The position numbers and the translations under genes are program-made. From Planctomycetota bacterium (GTDB lineage: Bacteria > Planctomycetota > PUPC01 > JACPCR01): a DNA stretch of 64,000 nt. Below are positions 56,232 through 64,000 of the stretch, one piece after another. Numbering within the stretch: position 1 is the first letter of the stretch; the number at the start of each line of letters is the position of its first letter. Where the stretch lies: assembly GCA_016179685.1 (NCBI GenBank), contig JACPCR010000071.1, forward strand, positions 49,259 through 113,258. Direction: 5' to 3'. The notes under the pieces were generated by a model. The model did not search any database. It saw only the letters and a program-made list of their open reading frames with translations, and was not told where the DNA came from.

Positions 56232-57349
56232 CGGCCGCCCTTGGTCTTTGTGTCGCTGACTCCCGAAACCCCCGATTTCTCGAACGCGATGCGAATCTTG
56301 TTCTGCAAATCCACCTTGTCGATGGCCTTGGACATCGCCTCGCCGGGATCGGCCAGGCCGTCGGCCACGAGCTTGAGCAGGGCGTCATTGAGGAGGCACA
56401 TCCCCTCGCGGGCGCCGACCTGGATGGACGACGGAATCTGGAAGGTCTTCGCCTCCCGGATGAGGTTCGAAATCGCTGAATTGACGATCATGATCTCGAG
56501 GGCCGCACACCGGCCCTTCCCATCCTTCTTCTTCAAAAGGGTCTGCGACACCACGCCTTTCAGGGCGCTGCCAAGCTGCTGCCGGATTTGCTCCTGCTGC
56601 TCCGGCGGGAACTGGTCGATGATGCGGTCCACGGTCGAGGACGCCGTCGTCGTGTGAAGCGTCCCGAAGACCAGGTGGCCGGTCTCCGCCGTCTCGATGG
56701 CAATGTGCGTCGTCTCGAGGTCGCGCATCTCGCCCACCAGCACGACGTTGGGGTCCTGGCGCAGGGCGCCGCGAAGCGCCCGCGAGAAGCTCATCGTGTG
56801 GCGGTGGACCTCGCGTTGCGTGATCAGACAGTTCTTGGTCGGATGCACGAACTCGATCGGGTCCTCGATCGTCACAATGTGATCCTTCCGGTTCTCGTTG
56901 CAGTAGTCGATCATCGCCGCCAGGGTGGTGGACTTCCCGCTGCCCGTTGGACCCGTGACGAGGACGAGCCCCTTGGGCAGCATGCACAGGTTCTTGATCG
57001 CGCCCGGCAGGCCCAAATCATCCGCGGATAGAATCTTGGTCGGGATGATCCGGAACACCGCGCCGATGCTCTCGCCCGGCTGATGCCGCAACAGGTTCGC
57101 ACGGAAACGCGCACAGTCCTGAACTTCATAGCTGAAGTCCGTGTCCCCGCAGTCCAGGAATTCTTTCCAGTTCCGGTCCGGCGTGATCTCCGTCAGCAGC
57201 TTGTTCGTATCGTTGGCGTCCAGCGGCGGCACGTTGATGGGAACCATGGTGCCGTGAATGCGCAGCATCGGACGCAATCCGGTGCGGATGTGAAGGTCCG
57301 AAGCCCCTTGCTTCTGCATGAAACGGAAGAACTTATCAATTTCGGCCAC
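56228..57349 (-). CDS. Second PilT-family ATPase
   Basis: GASDLHIRTGLRPMLRIHGTM, GPTGSGKSTTLAAMIDYCN, IVTIEDPIEFVHPTKNCLITQREV, GEMRDLETTHIAIETAETGHLVFGTLHTT. Confidence 0.93.
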   Translation of the reverse strand: MAEIDKFFRFMQKQGASDLHIRTGLRPMLRIHGTMVPINVPPLDANDTNKLLTEITPDRNWKEFLDCGDTDFSYEVQDCARFRANLLRHQPGESIGAVFRIIPTKILSADDLGLPGAIKNLCMLPKGLVLVTGPTGSGKSTTLAAMIDYCNENRKDHIVTIEDPIEFVHPTKNCLITQREVHRHTMSFSRALRGALRQDPNVVLVGEMRDLETTHIAIETAETGHLVFGTLHTTTASSTVDRIIDQFPPEQQEQIRQQLGSALKGVVSQTLLKKKDGKGRCAALEIMIVNSAISNLIREAKTFQIPSSIQVGAREGMCLLNDALLKLVADGLADPGEAMSKAIDKVDLQNKIRIAFEKSGVSGVSDTKTKGGR

Positions 57350-57452
57350 CTCATTCCTCCTCTCTTTCGAGAGAATCGATAACTGGCGAATGGACGCACG
57401 GACAGACGACCACTCGGGAGAAATAAATCATTAACAATTCCCGCGGTTTCTG

Positions 57453-58427
57453 TCAAATGAGGACGCCGGTTAGGATTTCAGGATTGACCAGATTTTCGGG
57501 CCTCCCTCCGCGAAGGACGCGGACCACCTCCCGCGCGGTCCGCGCCCTCAATTCATCCACGGATTCCTGTGAAGAGAAGGCGGCGTGCGGCGTCAGGATG
57601 ACCCGCTCGTGGCCCGCGAGGGGATGACCCGGCGGCAAGGGTTCCGGCTCGGTGACGTCGAGGGCCGCGCCGAGGAGTCGCCCGGCGTCCAGCGCTTCGA
57701 GAAGCGCCGGGGTGTCCACGAGGCCGCCCCGGGCGGTATTGATCAGGAAGGCGCTCGGCTTCATGAGCTGGAAGGCGCGGACGTCCAGAAGATGCCGCGT
57801 CGATGGGCTGAGCGGGAGATGCAGCGAGAGGAAGTCCGACTCGGCCAGGAGGCCATCCCAGGAGGCGTGCTCGACCCCGGCGGCCTGGGACTCGACGGTG
57901 GTCAGGCGGCGGGAATAGGCGAGCACTTTCAGTCCGAAGACGGCGGCCCTGCGGGCCACTTCCCGCCCCGTCCGGCCGAATCCGGCGATGCCCAGGACTC
58001 GTCCTGAAATCCGGTGAAGAGGATAGCCCGCCTGCAGAGCGTAGCGGCCGGCCTTGATCGCACGGTCGTAGAAGGCCACCTTGCGGGCACAAGCCAGCAC
58101 GAGGGCGAGGGCATGATCGGCGACTTCTCCAACGCAGTAGTCGGGGACGTTCGTGACCGGGATGCGGAGGCGGCTGCAGGCCGCGACGTCGATGTTGTCG
58201 AGGCCAATGCCGTATCGGGCGACGATGCGGCAGCCCGAACAGGCCTCGATGACGGCCGGGCTGACCCTGGCCCAGCACGTCATGATGCCCGAGCAGCCGC
58301 GCGCGGCCCGGACCAGGCCAGGCTCATCCGCCTTGTCGGCCAGCAGGGGTTCGGCTTCTGCTTCCCGGAGTATGCGGCGCTCGATCTCCAGGTCTGGCCA
58401 GGCGATGTCCGTGACGAGGATTTTCAT
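57453..58427 (-). CDS. D-2-hydroxyacid dehydrogenase (C-terminal-binding-protein/SerA-like)
   Basis: VLGIAGFGRTGREVARRAAVFGLKVLAYSR, LSLHLPLSPSTRHLLD, LINTARGGLVDTPALLEAL. Confidence 0.9.
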   Translation of the reverse strand: MKILVTDIAWPDLEIERRILREAEAEPLLADKADEPGLVRAARGCSGIMTCWARVSPAVIEACSGCRIVARYGIGLDNIDVAACSRLRIPVTNVPDYCVGEVADHALALVLACARKVAFYDRAIKAGRYALQAGYPLHRISGRVLGIAGFGRTGREVARRAAVFGLKVLAYSRRLTTVESQAAGVEHASWDGLLAESDFLSLHLPLSPSTRHLLDVRAFQLMKPSAFLINTARGGLVDTPALLEALDAGRLLGAALDVTEPEPLPPGHPLAGHERVILTPHAAFSSQESVDELRARTAREVVRVLRGGRPENLVNPEILTGVLI

Positions 58428-58464
58428 AATTCGGAACCCTCCGCGTTCCCGGCGAGCTGCCGGG

Positions 58465-61347
58465 TTACTCGGGCCGCATGCTTTCTGCAAGGAGCTCGGC
58501 CGGGTGGAAGGTCTTCACGCCCAGGCCGTGCTCGATCTGGCTGCGGCAGGATGCCCCGCTGGCCATGATACGGCCGGGCCGGTTGCGGAGCTGCTGGAAG
58601 AGAAGCTCACCAATGCTCATCGAGAGGTCGTAGTGCGTCTTCTCGTAGCCGAAGGCGCCTGCCATGCCGCAGCAACCCGAGGCGATGACCTGAACGTCCG
58701 CACCGGCGAGGGTCCGGAGGACCTCGGGCGCGTGATGGGCGCGGCCCGTCGCCTTCTGGTGGCAATGGCCGTGGTACAGAAGGGGCCCGTCCAGCTTGCG
58801 GCCCGGCGCAGCCAGACCTTCCTTCGGGGCGTGCAGGTTCAGGAACTCCGCCCACTCGAACGAGTGGGACTCGACGAGCGCCAGGTCCGGGCTGTCGAGC
58901 AGGTCGCGGTAGTCGTCCTGGAGCGTCACCATGCAGCTCGGCTCGCAGCCGACGATCTCGTAGCCGGCGCGAATCTGCTCGGCGAGGCGGCGAACGTTGT
59001 AGGCCGCCTTTTCACGGGCGTCGTCGATCAGGCCCGCGGACAGGGTGGCGCGGCCGCAGCACTGGCGATCGGCGAGGACGACCTCGTAGCCGAGGGCTTC
59101 GAGGACGGAGACGGCGGCCTGGCCGACCTCGGGTGCGTGGTGGTTCACGAAGCAATCGGCGAAGAAGGCGATGCGGCCGCGGGCCGATGCGGCGGGCCGG
59201 CGCGTGCGATGCTGAAACCACCGGATGAAGGTCCGCCAGCGGAATCGAGGAAGCTGCCGCCGGGGGTCGAGCCCGACGAATTTTTCCAGGGCGAGGCGGC
59301 CGAGAAAGCTGCCGTTGAAGGCGTTGGCCAGCGGCGCGAGGGCGCTGCCGAAGACGCTCCACGCATCGATGTGCCCGAAAAAAAGGTCCGCCATCGAAGC
59401 CCCGTGCTCCTGGATGTACTGATACTTGATCTCCGCCTTCAGCTTGGCCAGGTCCACCCCCGAAGGACACTCGCGCTTGCACGCCTTGCACCCCAGGCAA
59501 AGATCAAGCACGGCCTCCTTGAACCGCCGGGAGGTCAGTTCGGACCCGGGGAGCTTGCCGGAGAGGGCTTGGCGCATGAGGTTGGCCCGGCCGCGGGTCG
59601 AGGTGATCTCCTCGTTGGCGCCCCGGAACGAGGGGCACATCACCCCCTCAACGCGGTCGCGGCAGCCGCCGCATCCGTTGCACATCTCGACGGACCGGAT
59701 GAAGTCGACCTGGCTGCTGAAATTCAAGGCGGTGCGGACCGGCGGAGCCGGCTCGACCTGCCGGTAGCGGAGATGCTGGCGGAGGTCGGTGGCAGGCCCG
59801 ACGATCTTGCCCGGGTTCATGATGCCCTTCGGATCGAAGAGCCGCTTGATGCGGGCAAAGGCTTCGGTGAGTCGGGGCCCGTAAAGCTTTTGAAGCCACT
59901 GGGTGCGCACCAGGCCGTCGCCGTGCTCGCTCGAGGTCGTGCCCCCGTACCGGATCACGAGGTCGCTGATCTGATCGGCGATCTCGTACATGCGCTCGAC
60001 CTCGGCCGGGTCCTTGAGGTTGATGACGGGCCGGATATGGAGGCAGCCGGCGCCGGCGTGGGCGTAGACGGCGGCCTCCGTCCCGTGCCGCTTCACGATG
60101 GCAAGAAACTCGGCGATGTACTCGGGAAGCCGGTCCGGCGGCACGGCCGTGTCCTCGACGAAGGCCGTCGGCTTCGCGTCACCCGGCTTGCTCATGAGGA
60201 TGGCGAGTCCGGCCTTGCGGAGATTCCAGAGGGCCCTCTGGCGCCCGGGCTCGAGGGCGACCAGGGTGTGGAAGGCGAGCCCCATCTCGTCGGCGGCGAG
60301 GCGGCGGACCTCTTCGATGCGCGGGCGGAGGTCGTCGGCGTCCTGGCCGTAGAATTCCACGAGGAGCGTGGCGCGGGTCCCTTCGGGGAGGGAGCGCGCC
60401 GTGCCGCCATGCTCGCGGTTTCGCCGGGCCAGGTCGAGGAGCATGTCATCGACGACCTCGAGGGCGCTGGGCCGGTGCTCGAGGAGGGGAACGACGGCCC
60501 GAAGGGCCTCGATCAGGTCGCGAAAACAGAGCACGATCATGCCCGTCGCCCGCGGCCGATCCACCAACCCCAGCTTCGCCTCGAGCACTGTGACGAGGGT
60601 ACCCTCCGATCCGCAGACCAGCGGGCAGAGGTTGAATACCCCCCCGGCGGTCACCTCGCGAAGGTTGTAGCCGGCGACGTTGCGGCGCATCGGTGGATAA
60701 CGGTGGCCGCACTCGAAGTCGTATTCCCGGCGGAGACGGTCCATCCCGCGCGTGATCTCGCCCGCGAGGCCCGGGGCCGCGGCCGCACGCTCGAACTCCG
60801 GACCCCCGCGCGCGACCGGCTCGAACGTCGCCACCTGCCCGTTCGAAAGCAGCACCCGCAGAGACTTCACGTGGTCCGAGGTCATCCCGTAGAGGAGGGA
60901 GTGCGCACCCGTCGAGTTGTTCCCGATCATCCCGCCCATGGCCGCGCGGTCGCCCGAGGCGGGGTCGGGCCCGAAATGCAAGCCATGGGGCCGGAGCGCC
61001 AGGTTCAGCTCGTCGTAGATCAAGCCGGGCTGCACCCGCGCCCATTTCTCCTCGGGCCGGACTTCGACCAGAGCGTGCAGGTGGCGGGTGAAATCGAGAA
61101 TGATGGCCTGGCCCACGGCCTGGCCGGAAAGGCTGCTGCCGGAGCCGCGGGGCAGGACGGGGATGCCGCGTTCATGTGCGTACTGGACGACGCGGACCGC
61201 GTCGGTCTCGGACCGCGGGAACACCACCCCGATGGGGGTAATGTCGTAGATGCTGGCGTCGGTGCTGTACAGGGTGCGGGTGTAATCGTCGAAACGGACC
61301 TCGCCCTCGACCAACGCCCTCAGATCGTGCTCGATGTCGTTCATCAA
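58465..61347 (-). CDS. FAD-linked oxidase fused to Fe-S/CCG domains (D-lactate/glycolate dehydrogenase-like)
   Basis: VLPRGSGSSLSGQAVGQAIILDFTRHL, GGMIGNNSTGAHSLLYGMTSDHV, CNGCGGCRDRV, CLGCKACKRECPSGVDLAKLK, CQHQ-type CCG motifs. Confidence 0.93.
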   Translation of the reverse strand: MMNDIEHDLRALVEGEVRFDDYTRTLYSTDASIYDITPIGVVFPRSETDAVRVVQYAHERGIPVLPRGSGSSLSGQAVGQAIILDFTRHLHALVEVRPEEKWARVQPGLIYDELNLALRPHGLHFGPDPASGDRAAMGGMIGNNSTGAHSLLYGMTSDHVKSLRVLLSNGQVATFEPVARGGPEFERAAAAPGLAGEITRGMDRLRREYDFECGHRYPPMRRNVAGYNLREVTAGGVFNLCPLVCGSEGTLVTVLEAKLGLVDRPRATGMIVLCFRDLIEALRAVVPLLEHRPSALEVVDDMLLDLARRNREHGGTARSLPEGTRATLLVEFYGQDADDLRPRIEEVRRLAADEMGLAFHTLVALEPGRQRALWNLRKAGLAILMSKPGDAKPTAFVEDTAVPPDRLPEYIAEFLAIVKRHGTEAAVYAHAGAGCLHIRPVINLKDPAEVERMYEIADQISDLVIRYGGTTSSEHGDGLVRTQWLQKLYGPRLTEAFARIKRLFDPKGIMNPGKIVGPATDLRQHLRYRQVEPAPPVRTALNFSSQVDFIRSVEMCNGCGGCRDRVEGVMCPSFRGANEEITSTRGRANLMRQALSGKLPGSELTSRRFKEAVLDLCLGCKACKRECPSGVDLAKLKAEIKYQYIQEHGASMADLFFGHIDAWSVFGSALAPLANAFNGSFLGRLALEKFVGLDPRRQLPRFRWRTFIRWFQHRTRRPAASARGRIAFFADCFVNHHAPEVGQAAVSVLEALGYEVVLADRQCCGRATLSAGLIDDAREKAAYNVRRLAEQIRAGYEIVGCEPSCMVTLQDDYRDLLDSPDLALVESHSFEWAEFLNLHAPKEGLAAPGRKLDGPLLYHGHCHQKATGRAHHAPEVLRTLAGADVQVIASGCCGMAGAFGYEKTHYDLSMSIGELLFQQLRNRPGRIMASGASCRSQIEHGLGVKTFHPAELLAESMRPE

Positions 61348-61634
61348 GGGCCAAGCTTAGGGACCCCGGGGTTCTTCGCAACTGGCAAAGCGCCTGCCCC
61401 GCCCGCTCATCGTGTCCCGGCTCAGCCCGGATTCCTCATACGCCCGCAAACGAATGTGGTAGAAATCCGGGCTCAATGGGATTTTTCGGGCCAAGAACGG
61501 ATGGCGGAAAAGCGCACACGAGTACACTGTGCACTTTTCATGTTCTTGAGCAAGAAGTTTCTGGGACACGGAACCTGCATCAGAAAAGGCTTCTGCCCGA
61601 ATCATCCCTCCTCACCCGCACTTCTGAACCGGAA

Positions 61635-62411
61635 TTACGAGTACAGCCCGTGCTCGCGGATATAAGCCAGGACTTTTGCGGGCACGACCTCCTCTGCGCC
61701 GATGCCGCCCGGCCCCAGACGTCGCCGGGCCTCCGTGGAGGACATCCCCGCATACCCGGCCTCGAGCCTGAGGGAATGCAGGCGGCTGGCCCAGGGCTTG
61801 ACCGCGCCGGATGCAAGCAGTTGCTGCTCCGCCTGCGGGTCGAAACCGCCGCGATGGGCGAAAAGGACCTCTGCCTCGCGAAATAAGTCCCCGAGAGCCG
61901 CCTGCGGGTCCGTGTAATACTTCGGGTCGAACAGCCGAACGAGCGTGTCGAACCCGAGGATGAGATGGATGCTGCAAGAGGGCCCGTAGGCGGCCCGGAG
62001 CGCCCGGGCCTTGTCCACGAAACGGCCATGCGCGGTCACACCCACCGAGCTTCCCTCCAGGCCGCGTGCCAGGATTTCCATCATCCTCAGCCGATGGGCC
62101 AGTGAGGCTCCGAAGACCGGCTTGTCCACGTTGGTTTTCGCCAGGAGCAGAAGCCGCCCATCCAGGCCGAACTTTTCGCAGGCGAGCTCGAGCATCCTGA
62201 GGTGGGCGTGCGTAGGCGGATTGAAGGAAGCGTCCAGCACGCCGAGCCGCCGGACCGAGGCCCCGCGGCCGGGCCCCGCCGTGAACACCACCCGCGGACC
62301 GCCCGCAGGGTCCAGGGTCGCCAGCAACGCCTCGATGGTCTCCGGTTTCATGGATGCCGATCCGCCTTCACCCAAGAAAGAGGTGACGTGGAGCGGAACA
62401 GACATTATCAT
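61635..62411 (-). CDS. NMNAT/NadD-like nucleotidyltransferase
   Basis: GVLDASFNPPTHAHLRMLELACEKFG; AGMSSTEARRRL. Confidence 0.75.
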   Translation of the reverse strand: MIMSVPLHVTSFLGEGGSASMKPETIEALLATLDPAGGPRVVFTAGPGRGASVRRLGVLDASFNPPTHAHLRMLELACEKFGLDGRLLLLAKTNVDKPVFGASLAHRLRMMEILARGLEGSSVGVTAHGRFVDKARALRAAYGPSCSIHLILGFDTLVRLFDPKYYTDPQAALGDLFREAEVLFAHRGGFDPQAEQQLLASGAVKPWASRLHSLRLEAGYAGMSSTEARRRLGPGGIGAEEVVPAKVLAYIREHGLYS

Positions 62412-62467
62412 CTCTGGGCTGCTTCGTCCAACCCAGCGCCTCCCTGTTTCGCTTGCCGGAGGCGTTC

Positions 62468-63349
62468 ATGTCCGCCGATTCCTCTTTTCTTCAAGACCTG
62501 GGCCGCAGACTCGGGGAAACGGCCTGGTCGACCCTCTGGATCCTGGGCGTCCTTGGGCTGCCCGCCCTGGCCTGCTGCATCGTGCTTCATGCCCTCGCAT
62601 GGTGGCAGAGCCGGAGGCTCGTCGAGGCCTTCGGCTGGCGCGGGCTGCTCCTCACCGGCTGGCTCGGCGTCCCCGTGCACGAGTTGAGCCACGCCGTGGC
62701 TGCGCTTCTCTTTGGCCATGAGATCAGGGAGATTCGGCTGTTCAAGCCTGACCCGTCGACGGGCCAGCTTGGCTACGTGGACCACAGCTACAACCCTCGG
62801 AATCCTTACGCCGCCATTCTGGGCAACGCGGTGATCCCGATGGCGCCTTTCTTCGGCGGCGCGGTCGCCATCGTCCTCCTCACGCTCCTCATCCAGCCGC
62901 AGCTTGCTCCACCCGGACGGCCAGCGGATGGGGCCATCGCCCCGACGCCCGCGTCCGCGCTCGGGGACCCGGCCTATTATGGGCCCCTCCTGGAACAGAC
63001 GTGGAGTTCCCTGTCCCGCGCCGCGGAGGCGATCCGGGCCCATGCCCTCTGGCGGAAGTGGTCCTTCTATGCTTACCTCTATGCGGTCTTCTGCGTCGCC
63101 ATGCACCTCGCGCCGAGCCGCACGGATTTCAAGAATTTCTGGACTCCCGCTCTCGTCGTCTTCCTCCTCCTCTTCCTCGCCAATTTCACCGCGCGGCTGG
63201 TCCGGGACGTCACCGGGCCGGTGATCGGCTACCTCTGGCCCGCGATGCTGGCCATCACCGGCCTGCTCTCCTTCGCCACCGTCGTCTCCCTCGCTGGCAG
63301 CGCCTGCGTCACCCTGCTCACGCTCCTCCTGGGGAAGCGGGCGGATTGA
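62468..63349 (+). CDS. Membrane protein with HExxH motif, M50-like
   Basis: GVPVHELSHAVAALLFGHEI in a TM; GNAVIPMAPFFGG in a second TM. Confidence 0.55.
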   Translation: MSADSSFLQDLGRRLGETAWSTLWILGVLGLPALACCIVLHALAWWQSRRLVEAFGWRGLLLTGWLGVPVHELSHAVAALLFGHEIREIRLFKPDPSTGQLGYVDHSYNPRNPYAAILGNAVIPMAPFFGGAVAIVLLTLLIQPQLAPPGRPADGAIAPTPASALGDPAYYGPLLEQTWSSLSRAAEAIRAHALWRKWSFYAYLYAVFCVAMHLAPSRTDFKNFWTPALVVFLLLFLANFTARLVRDVTGPVIGYLWPAMLAITGLLSFATVVSLAGSACVTLLTLLLGKRAD

Positions 63350-63463
63350 ATTGTCAAAATCAAACTTGATGTGAATCCCGGTTTCGACGTAGCCCCGCCC
63401 TGTCTGCGTGCGGCACGCACAGGCAGGCGCTGCGACGGCGGGGGGCCATTTGCCAAATTTGCG

Positions 63464-63507
63464 GTCGCACAGCAACCGCGCTACTCCGCACAGCGACCGC
63501 GCTACAC
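63464..63507. repeat. Short direct repeat, CGCACAGCRACCGCGCTAC x2
   Basis: cgcacagcaaccgcgctact ccgcacagcgaccgcgctacacc. Confidence 0.7.
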
Positions 63508-63521
63508 CAACTACCAGCCAT

Positions 63522-64000
63522 ATGAAACCAATTCGTAAGTCCATATTCGCCATGATGGCCCTCGTACTAACCCTTGACCAACCCGTCCTCGCCGGCAAGT
63601 CGACTCCCTCCCGGGCCACCGACGCGCCTTCGGAGGTCCAGCCGCAGGTGGCGATTGCCTTACCGGAATCGGGCTTCGCTACCAACGGGGCGAGCATCGA
63701 GGTGGTCGTTCCTTTTGCCGGAAAGGAGGAAAACGGCAAGCCGGCGGGCAACGTCAAGACCGCGATCCTGCGATTGGGTGCCAAGGAGGTCGGGCGTTTC
63801 CAGAATCCGCCGGGAATCAAGAGCGGCACGGTAAAGTTTCTTGTGGAGGTGTCCGGGCTACCGGACGGCCAGATTTGCTTCACCGCCGAGGCCTACGGGG
63901 GGGCTGTCACCGTCGGTCGGGCGTGTACCAGTTATCCGGTGGGAAGCGGCCACCTGGGTTATTTGATTTTCTATATCATTCGGAACCGGGAATTCAAAGA
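63522..64000 (+). CDS. Exported hypothetical protein, 3' end beyond window
   Basis: Hand translation MKPIRKSIFAMMALVLTLDQPVLAGKSTPSRATDAPSEVQPQVAIALPESGFATNGASIEVVVPF...; open to base 64000, missing from ORF track. Confidence 0.6.
   Translation, partial: MKPIRKSIFAMMALVLTLDQPVLAGKSTPSRATDAPSEVQPQVAIALPESGFATNGASIEVVVPFAGKEENGKPAGNVKTAILRLGAKEVGRFQNPPGIKSGTVKFLVEVSGLPDGQICFTAEAYGGAVTVGRACTSYPVGSGHLGYLIFYIIRNREFK

Noticed and set aside
58153-61665. 1170-aa plus-strand ORF
   Set aside because: Antisense shadow of the FAD/Fe-S oxidase (58465-61347 minus), which has clear motifs; low-complexity composition typical of high-GC shadow ORFs.

Overview
High-GC bacterial chromosomal window, gene-dense. 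Several traits suggest a Planctomycetota/PVC-like lineage: signal-peptide-bearing TolQ/ExbB, H-X9-DG-type prepilin, DUF5989, and giant TPR proteins beside ExbB/ExbD. This placement is an inference only. Housekeeping genes are hppA (5' truncated by the window), clpS, alaS, coaX, trpC, trxA, hisF, an NMNAT/NadD-like gene and dksA-like. The main block is a ~22 kb minus-strand run (30083 to 7812). It encodes a PilM(-PilN) protein, a PilO-like protein, a PilP-position protein, a giant TolA-like/TPR/secretin polypeptide (~3000 aa, split into three ORFs by two frameshifts at a ~1054 bp tandem duplication), two TPR proteins, TolQ/ExbB, two ExbD/TolR and thioredoxin. A GspC-like protein, a membrane-anchored PilB/GspE-like ATPase, two PilT-like ATPases and a prepilin with a Thr/Ser/poly-Gly tail lie elsewhere in the window. 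Accessory genes include polysaccharide genes (nucleotide-sugar dehydrogenase, several GT2s, DUF5989), a GH127-like protein, two PIN-toxin modules (one with a nonsense codon in the antitoxin), a degenerate REC-PAS-GGDEF-EAL protein and an RsbW-RsbV-like fusion. Noncoding DNA holds dispersed hairpin families: one with core AAGTGC-ACCC-GCACTT, one TIR-bounded ~80 bp element that supplies gene stop codons, and a hairpin island at 43.9-44.8 kb. No rRNA, tRNA or CRISPR array was recognised. All calls come from reading sequence and the supplied ORFs; no database search was possible.
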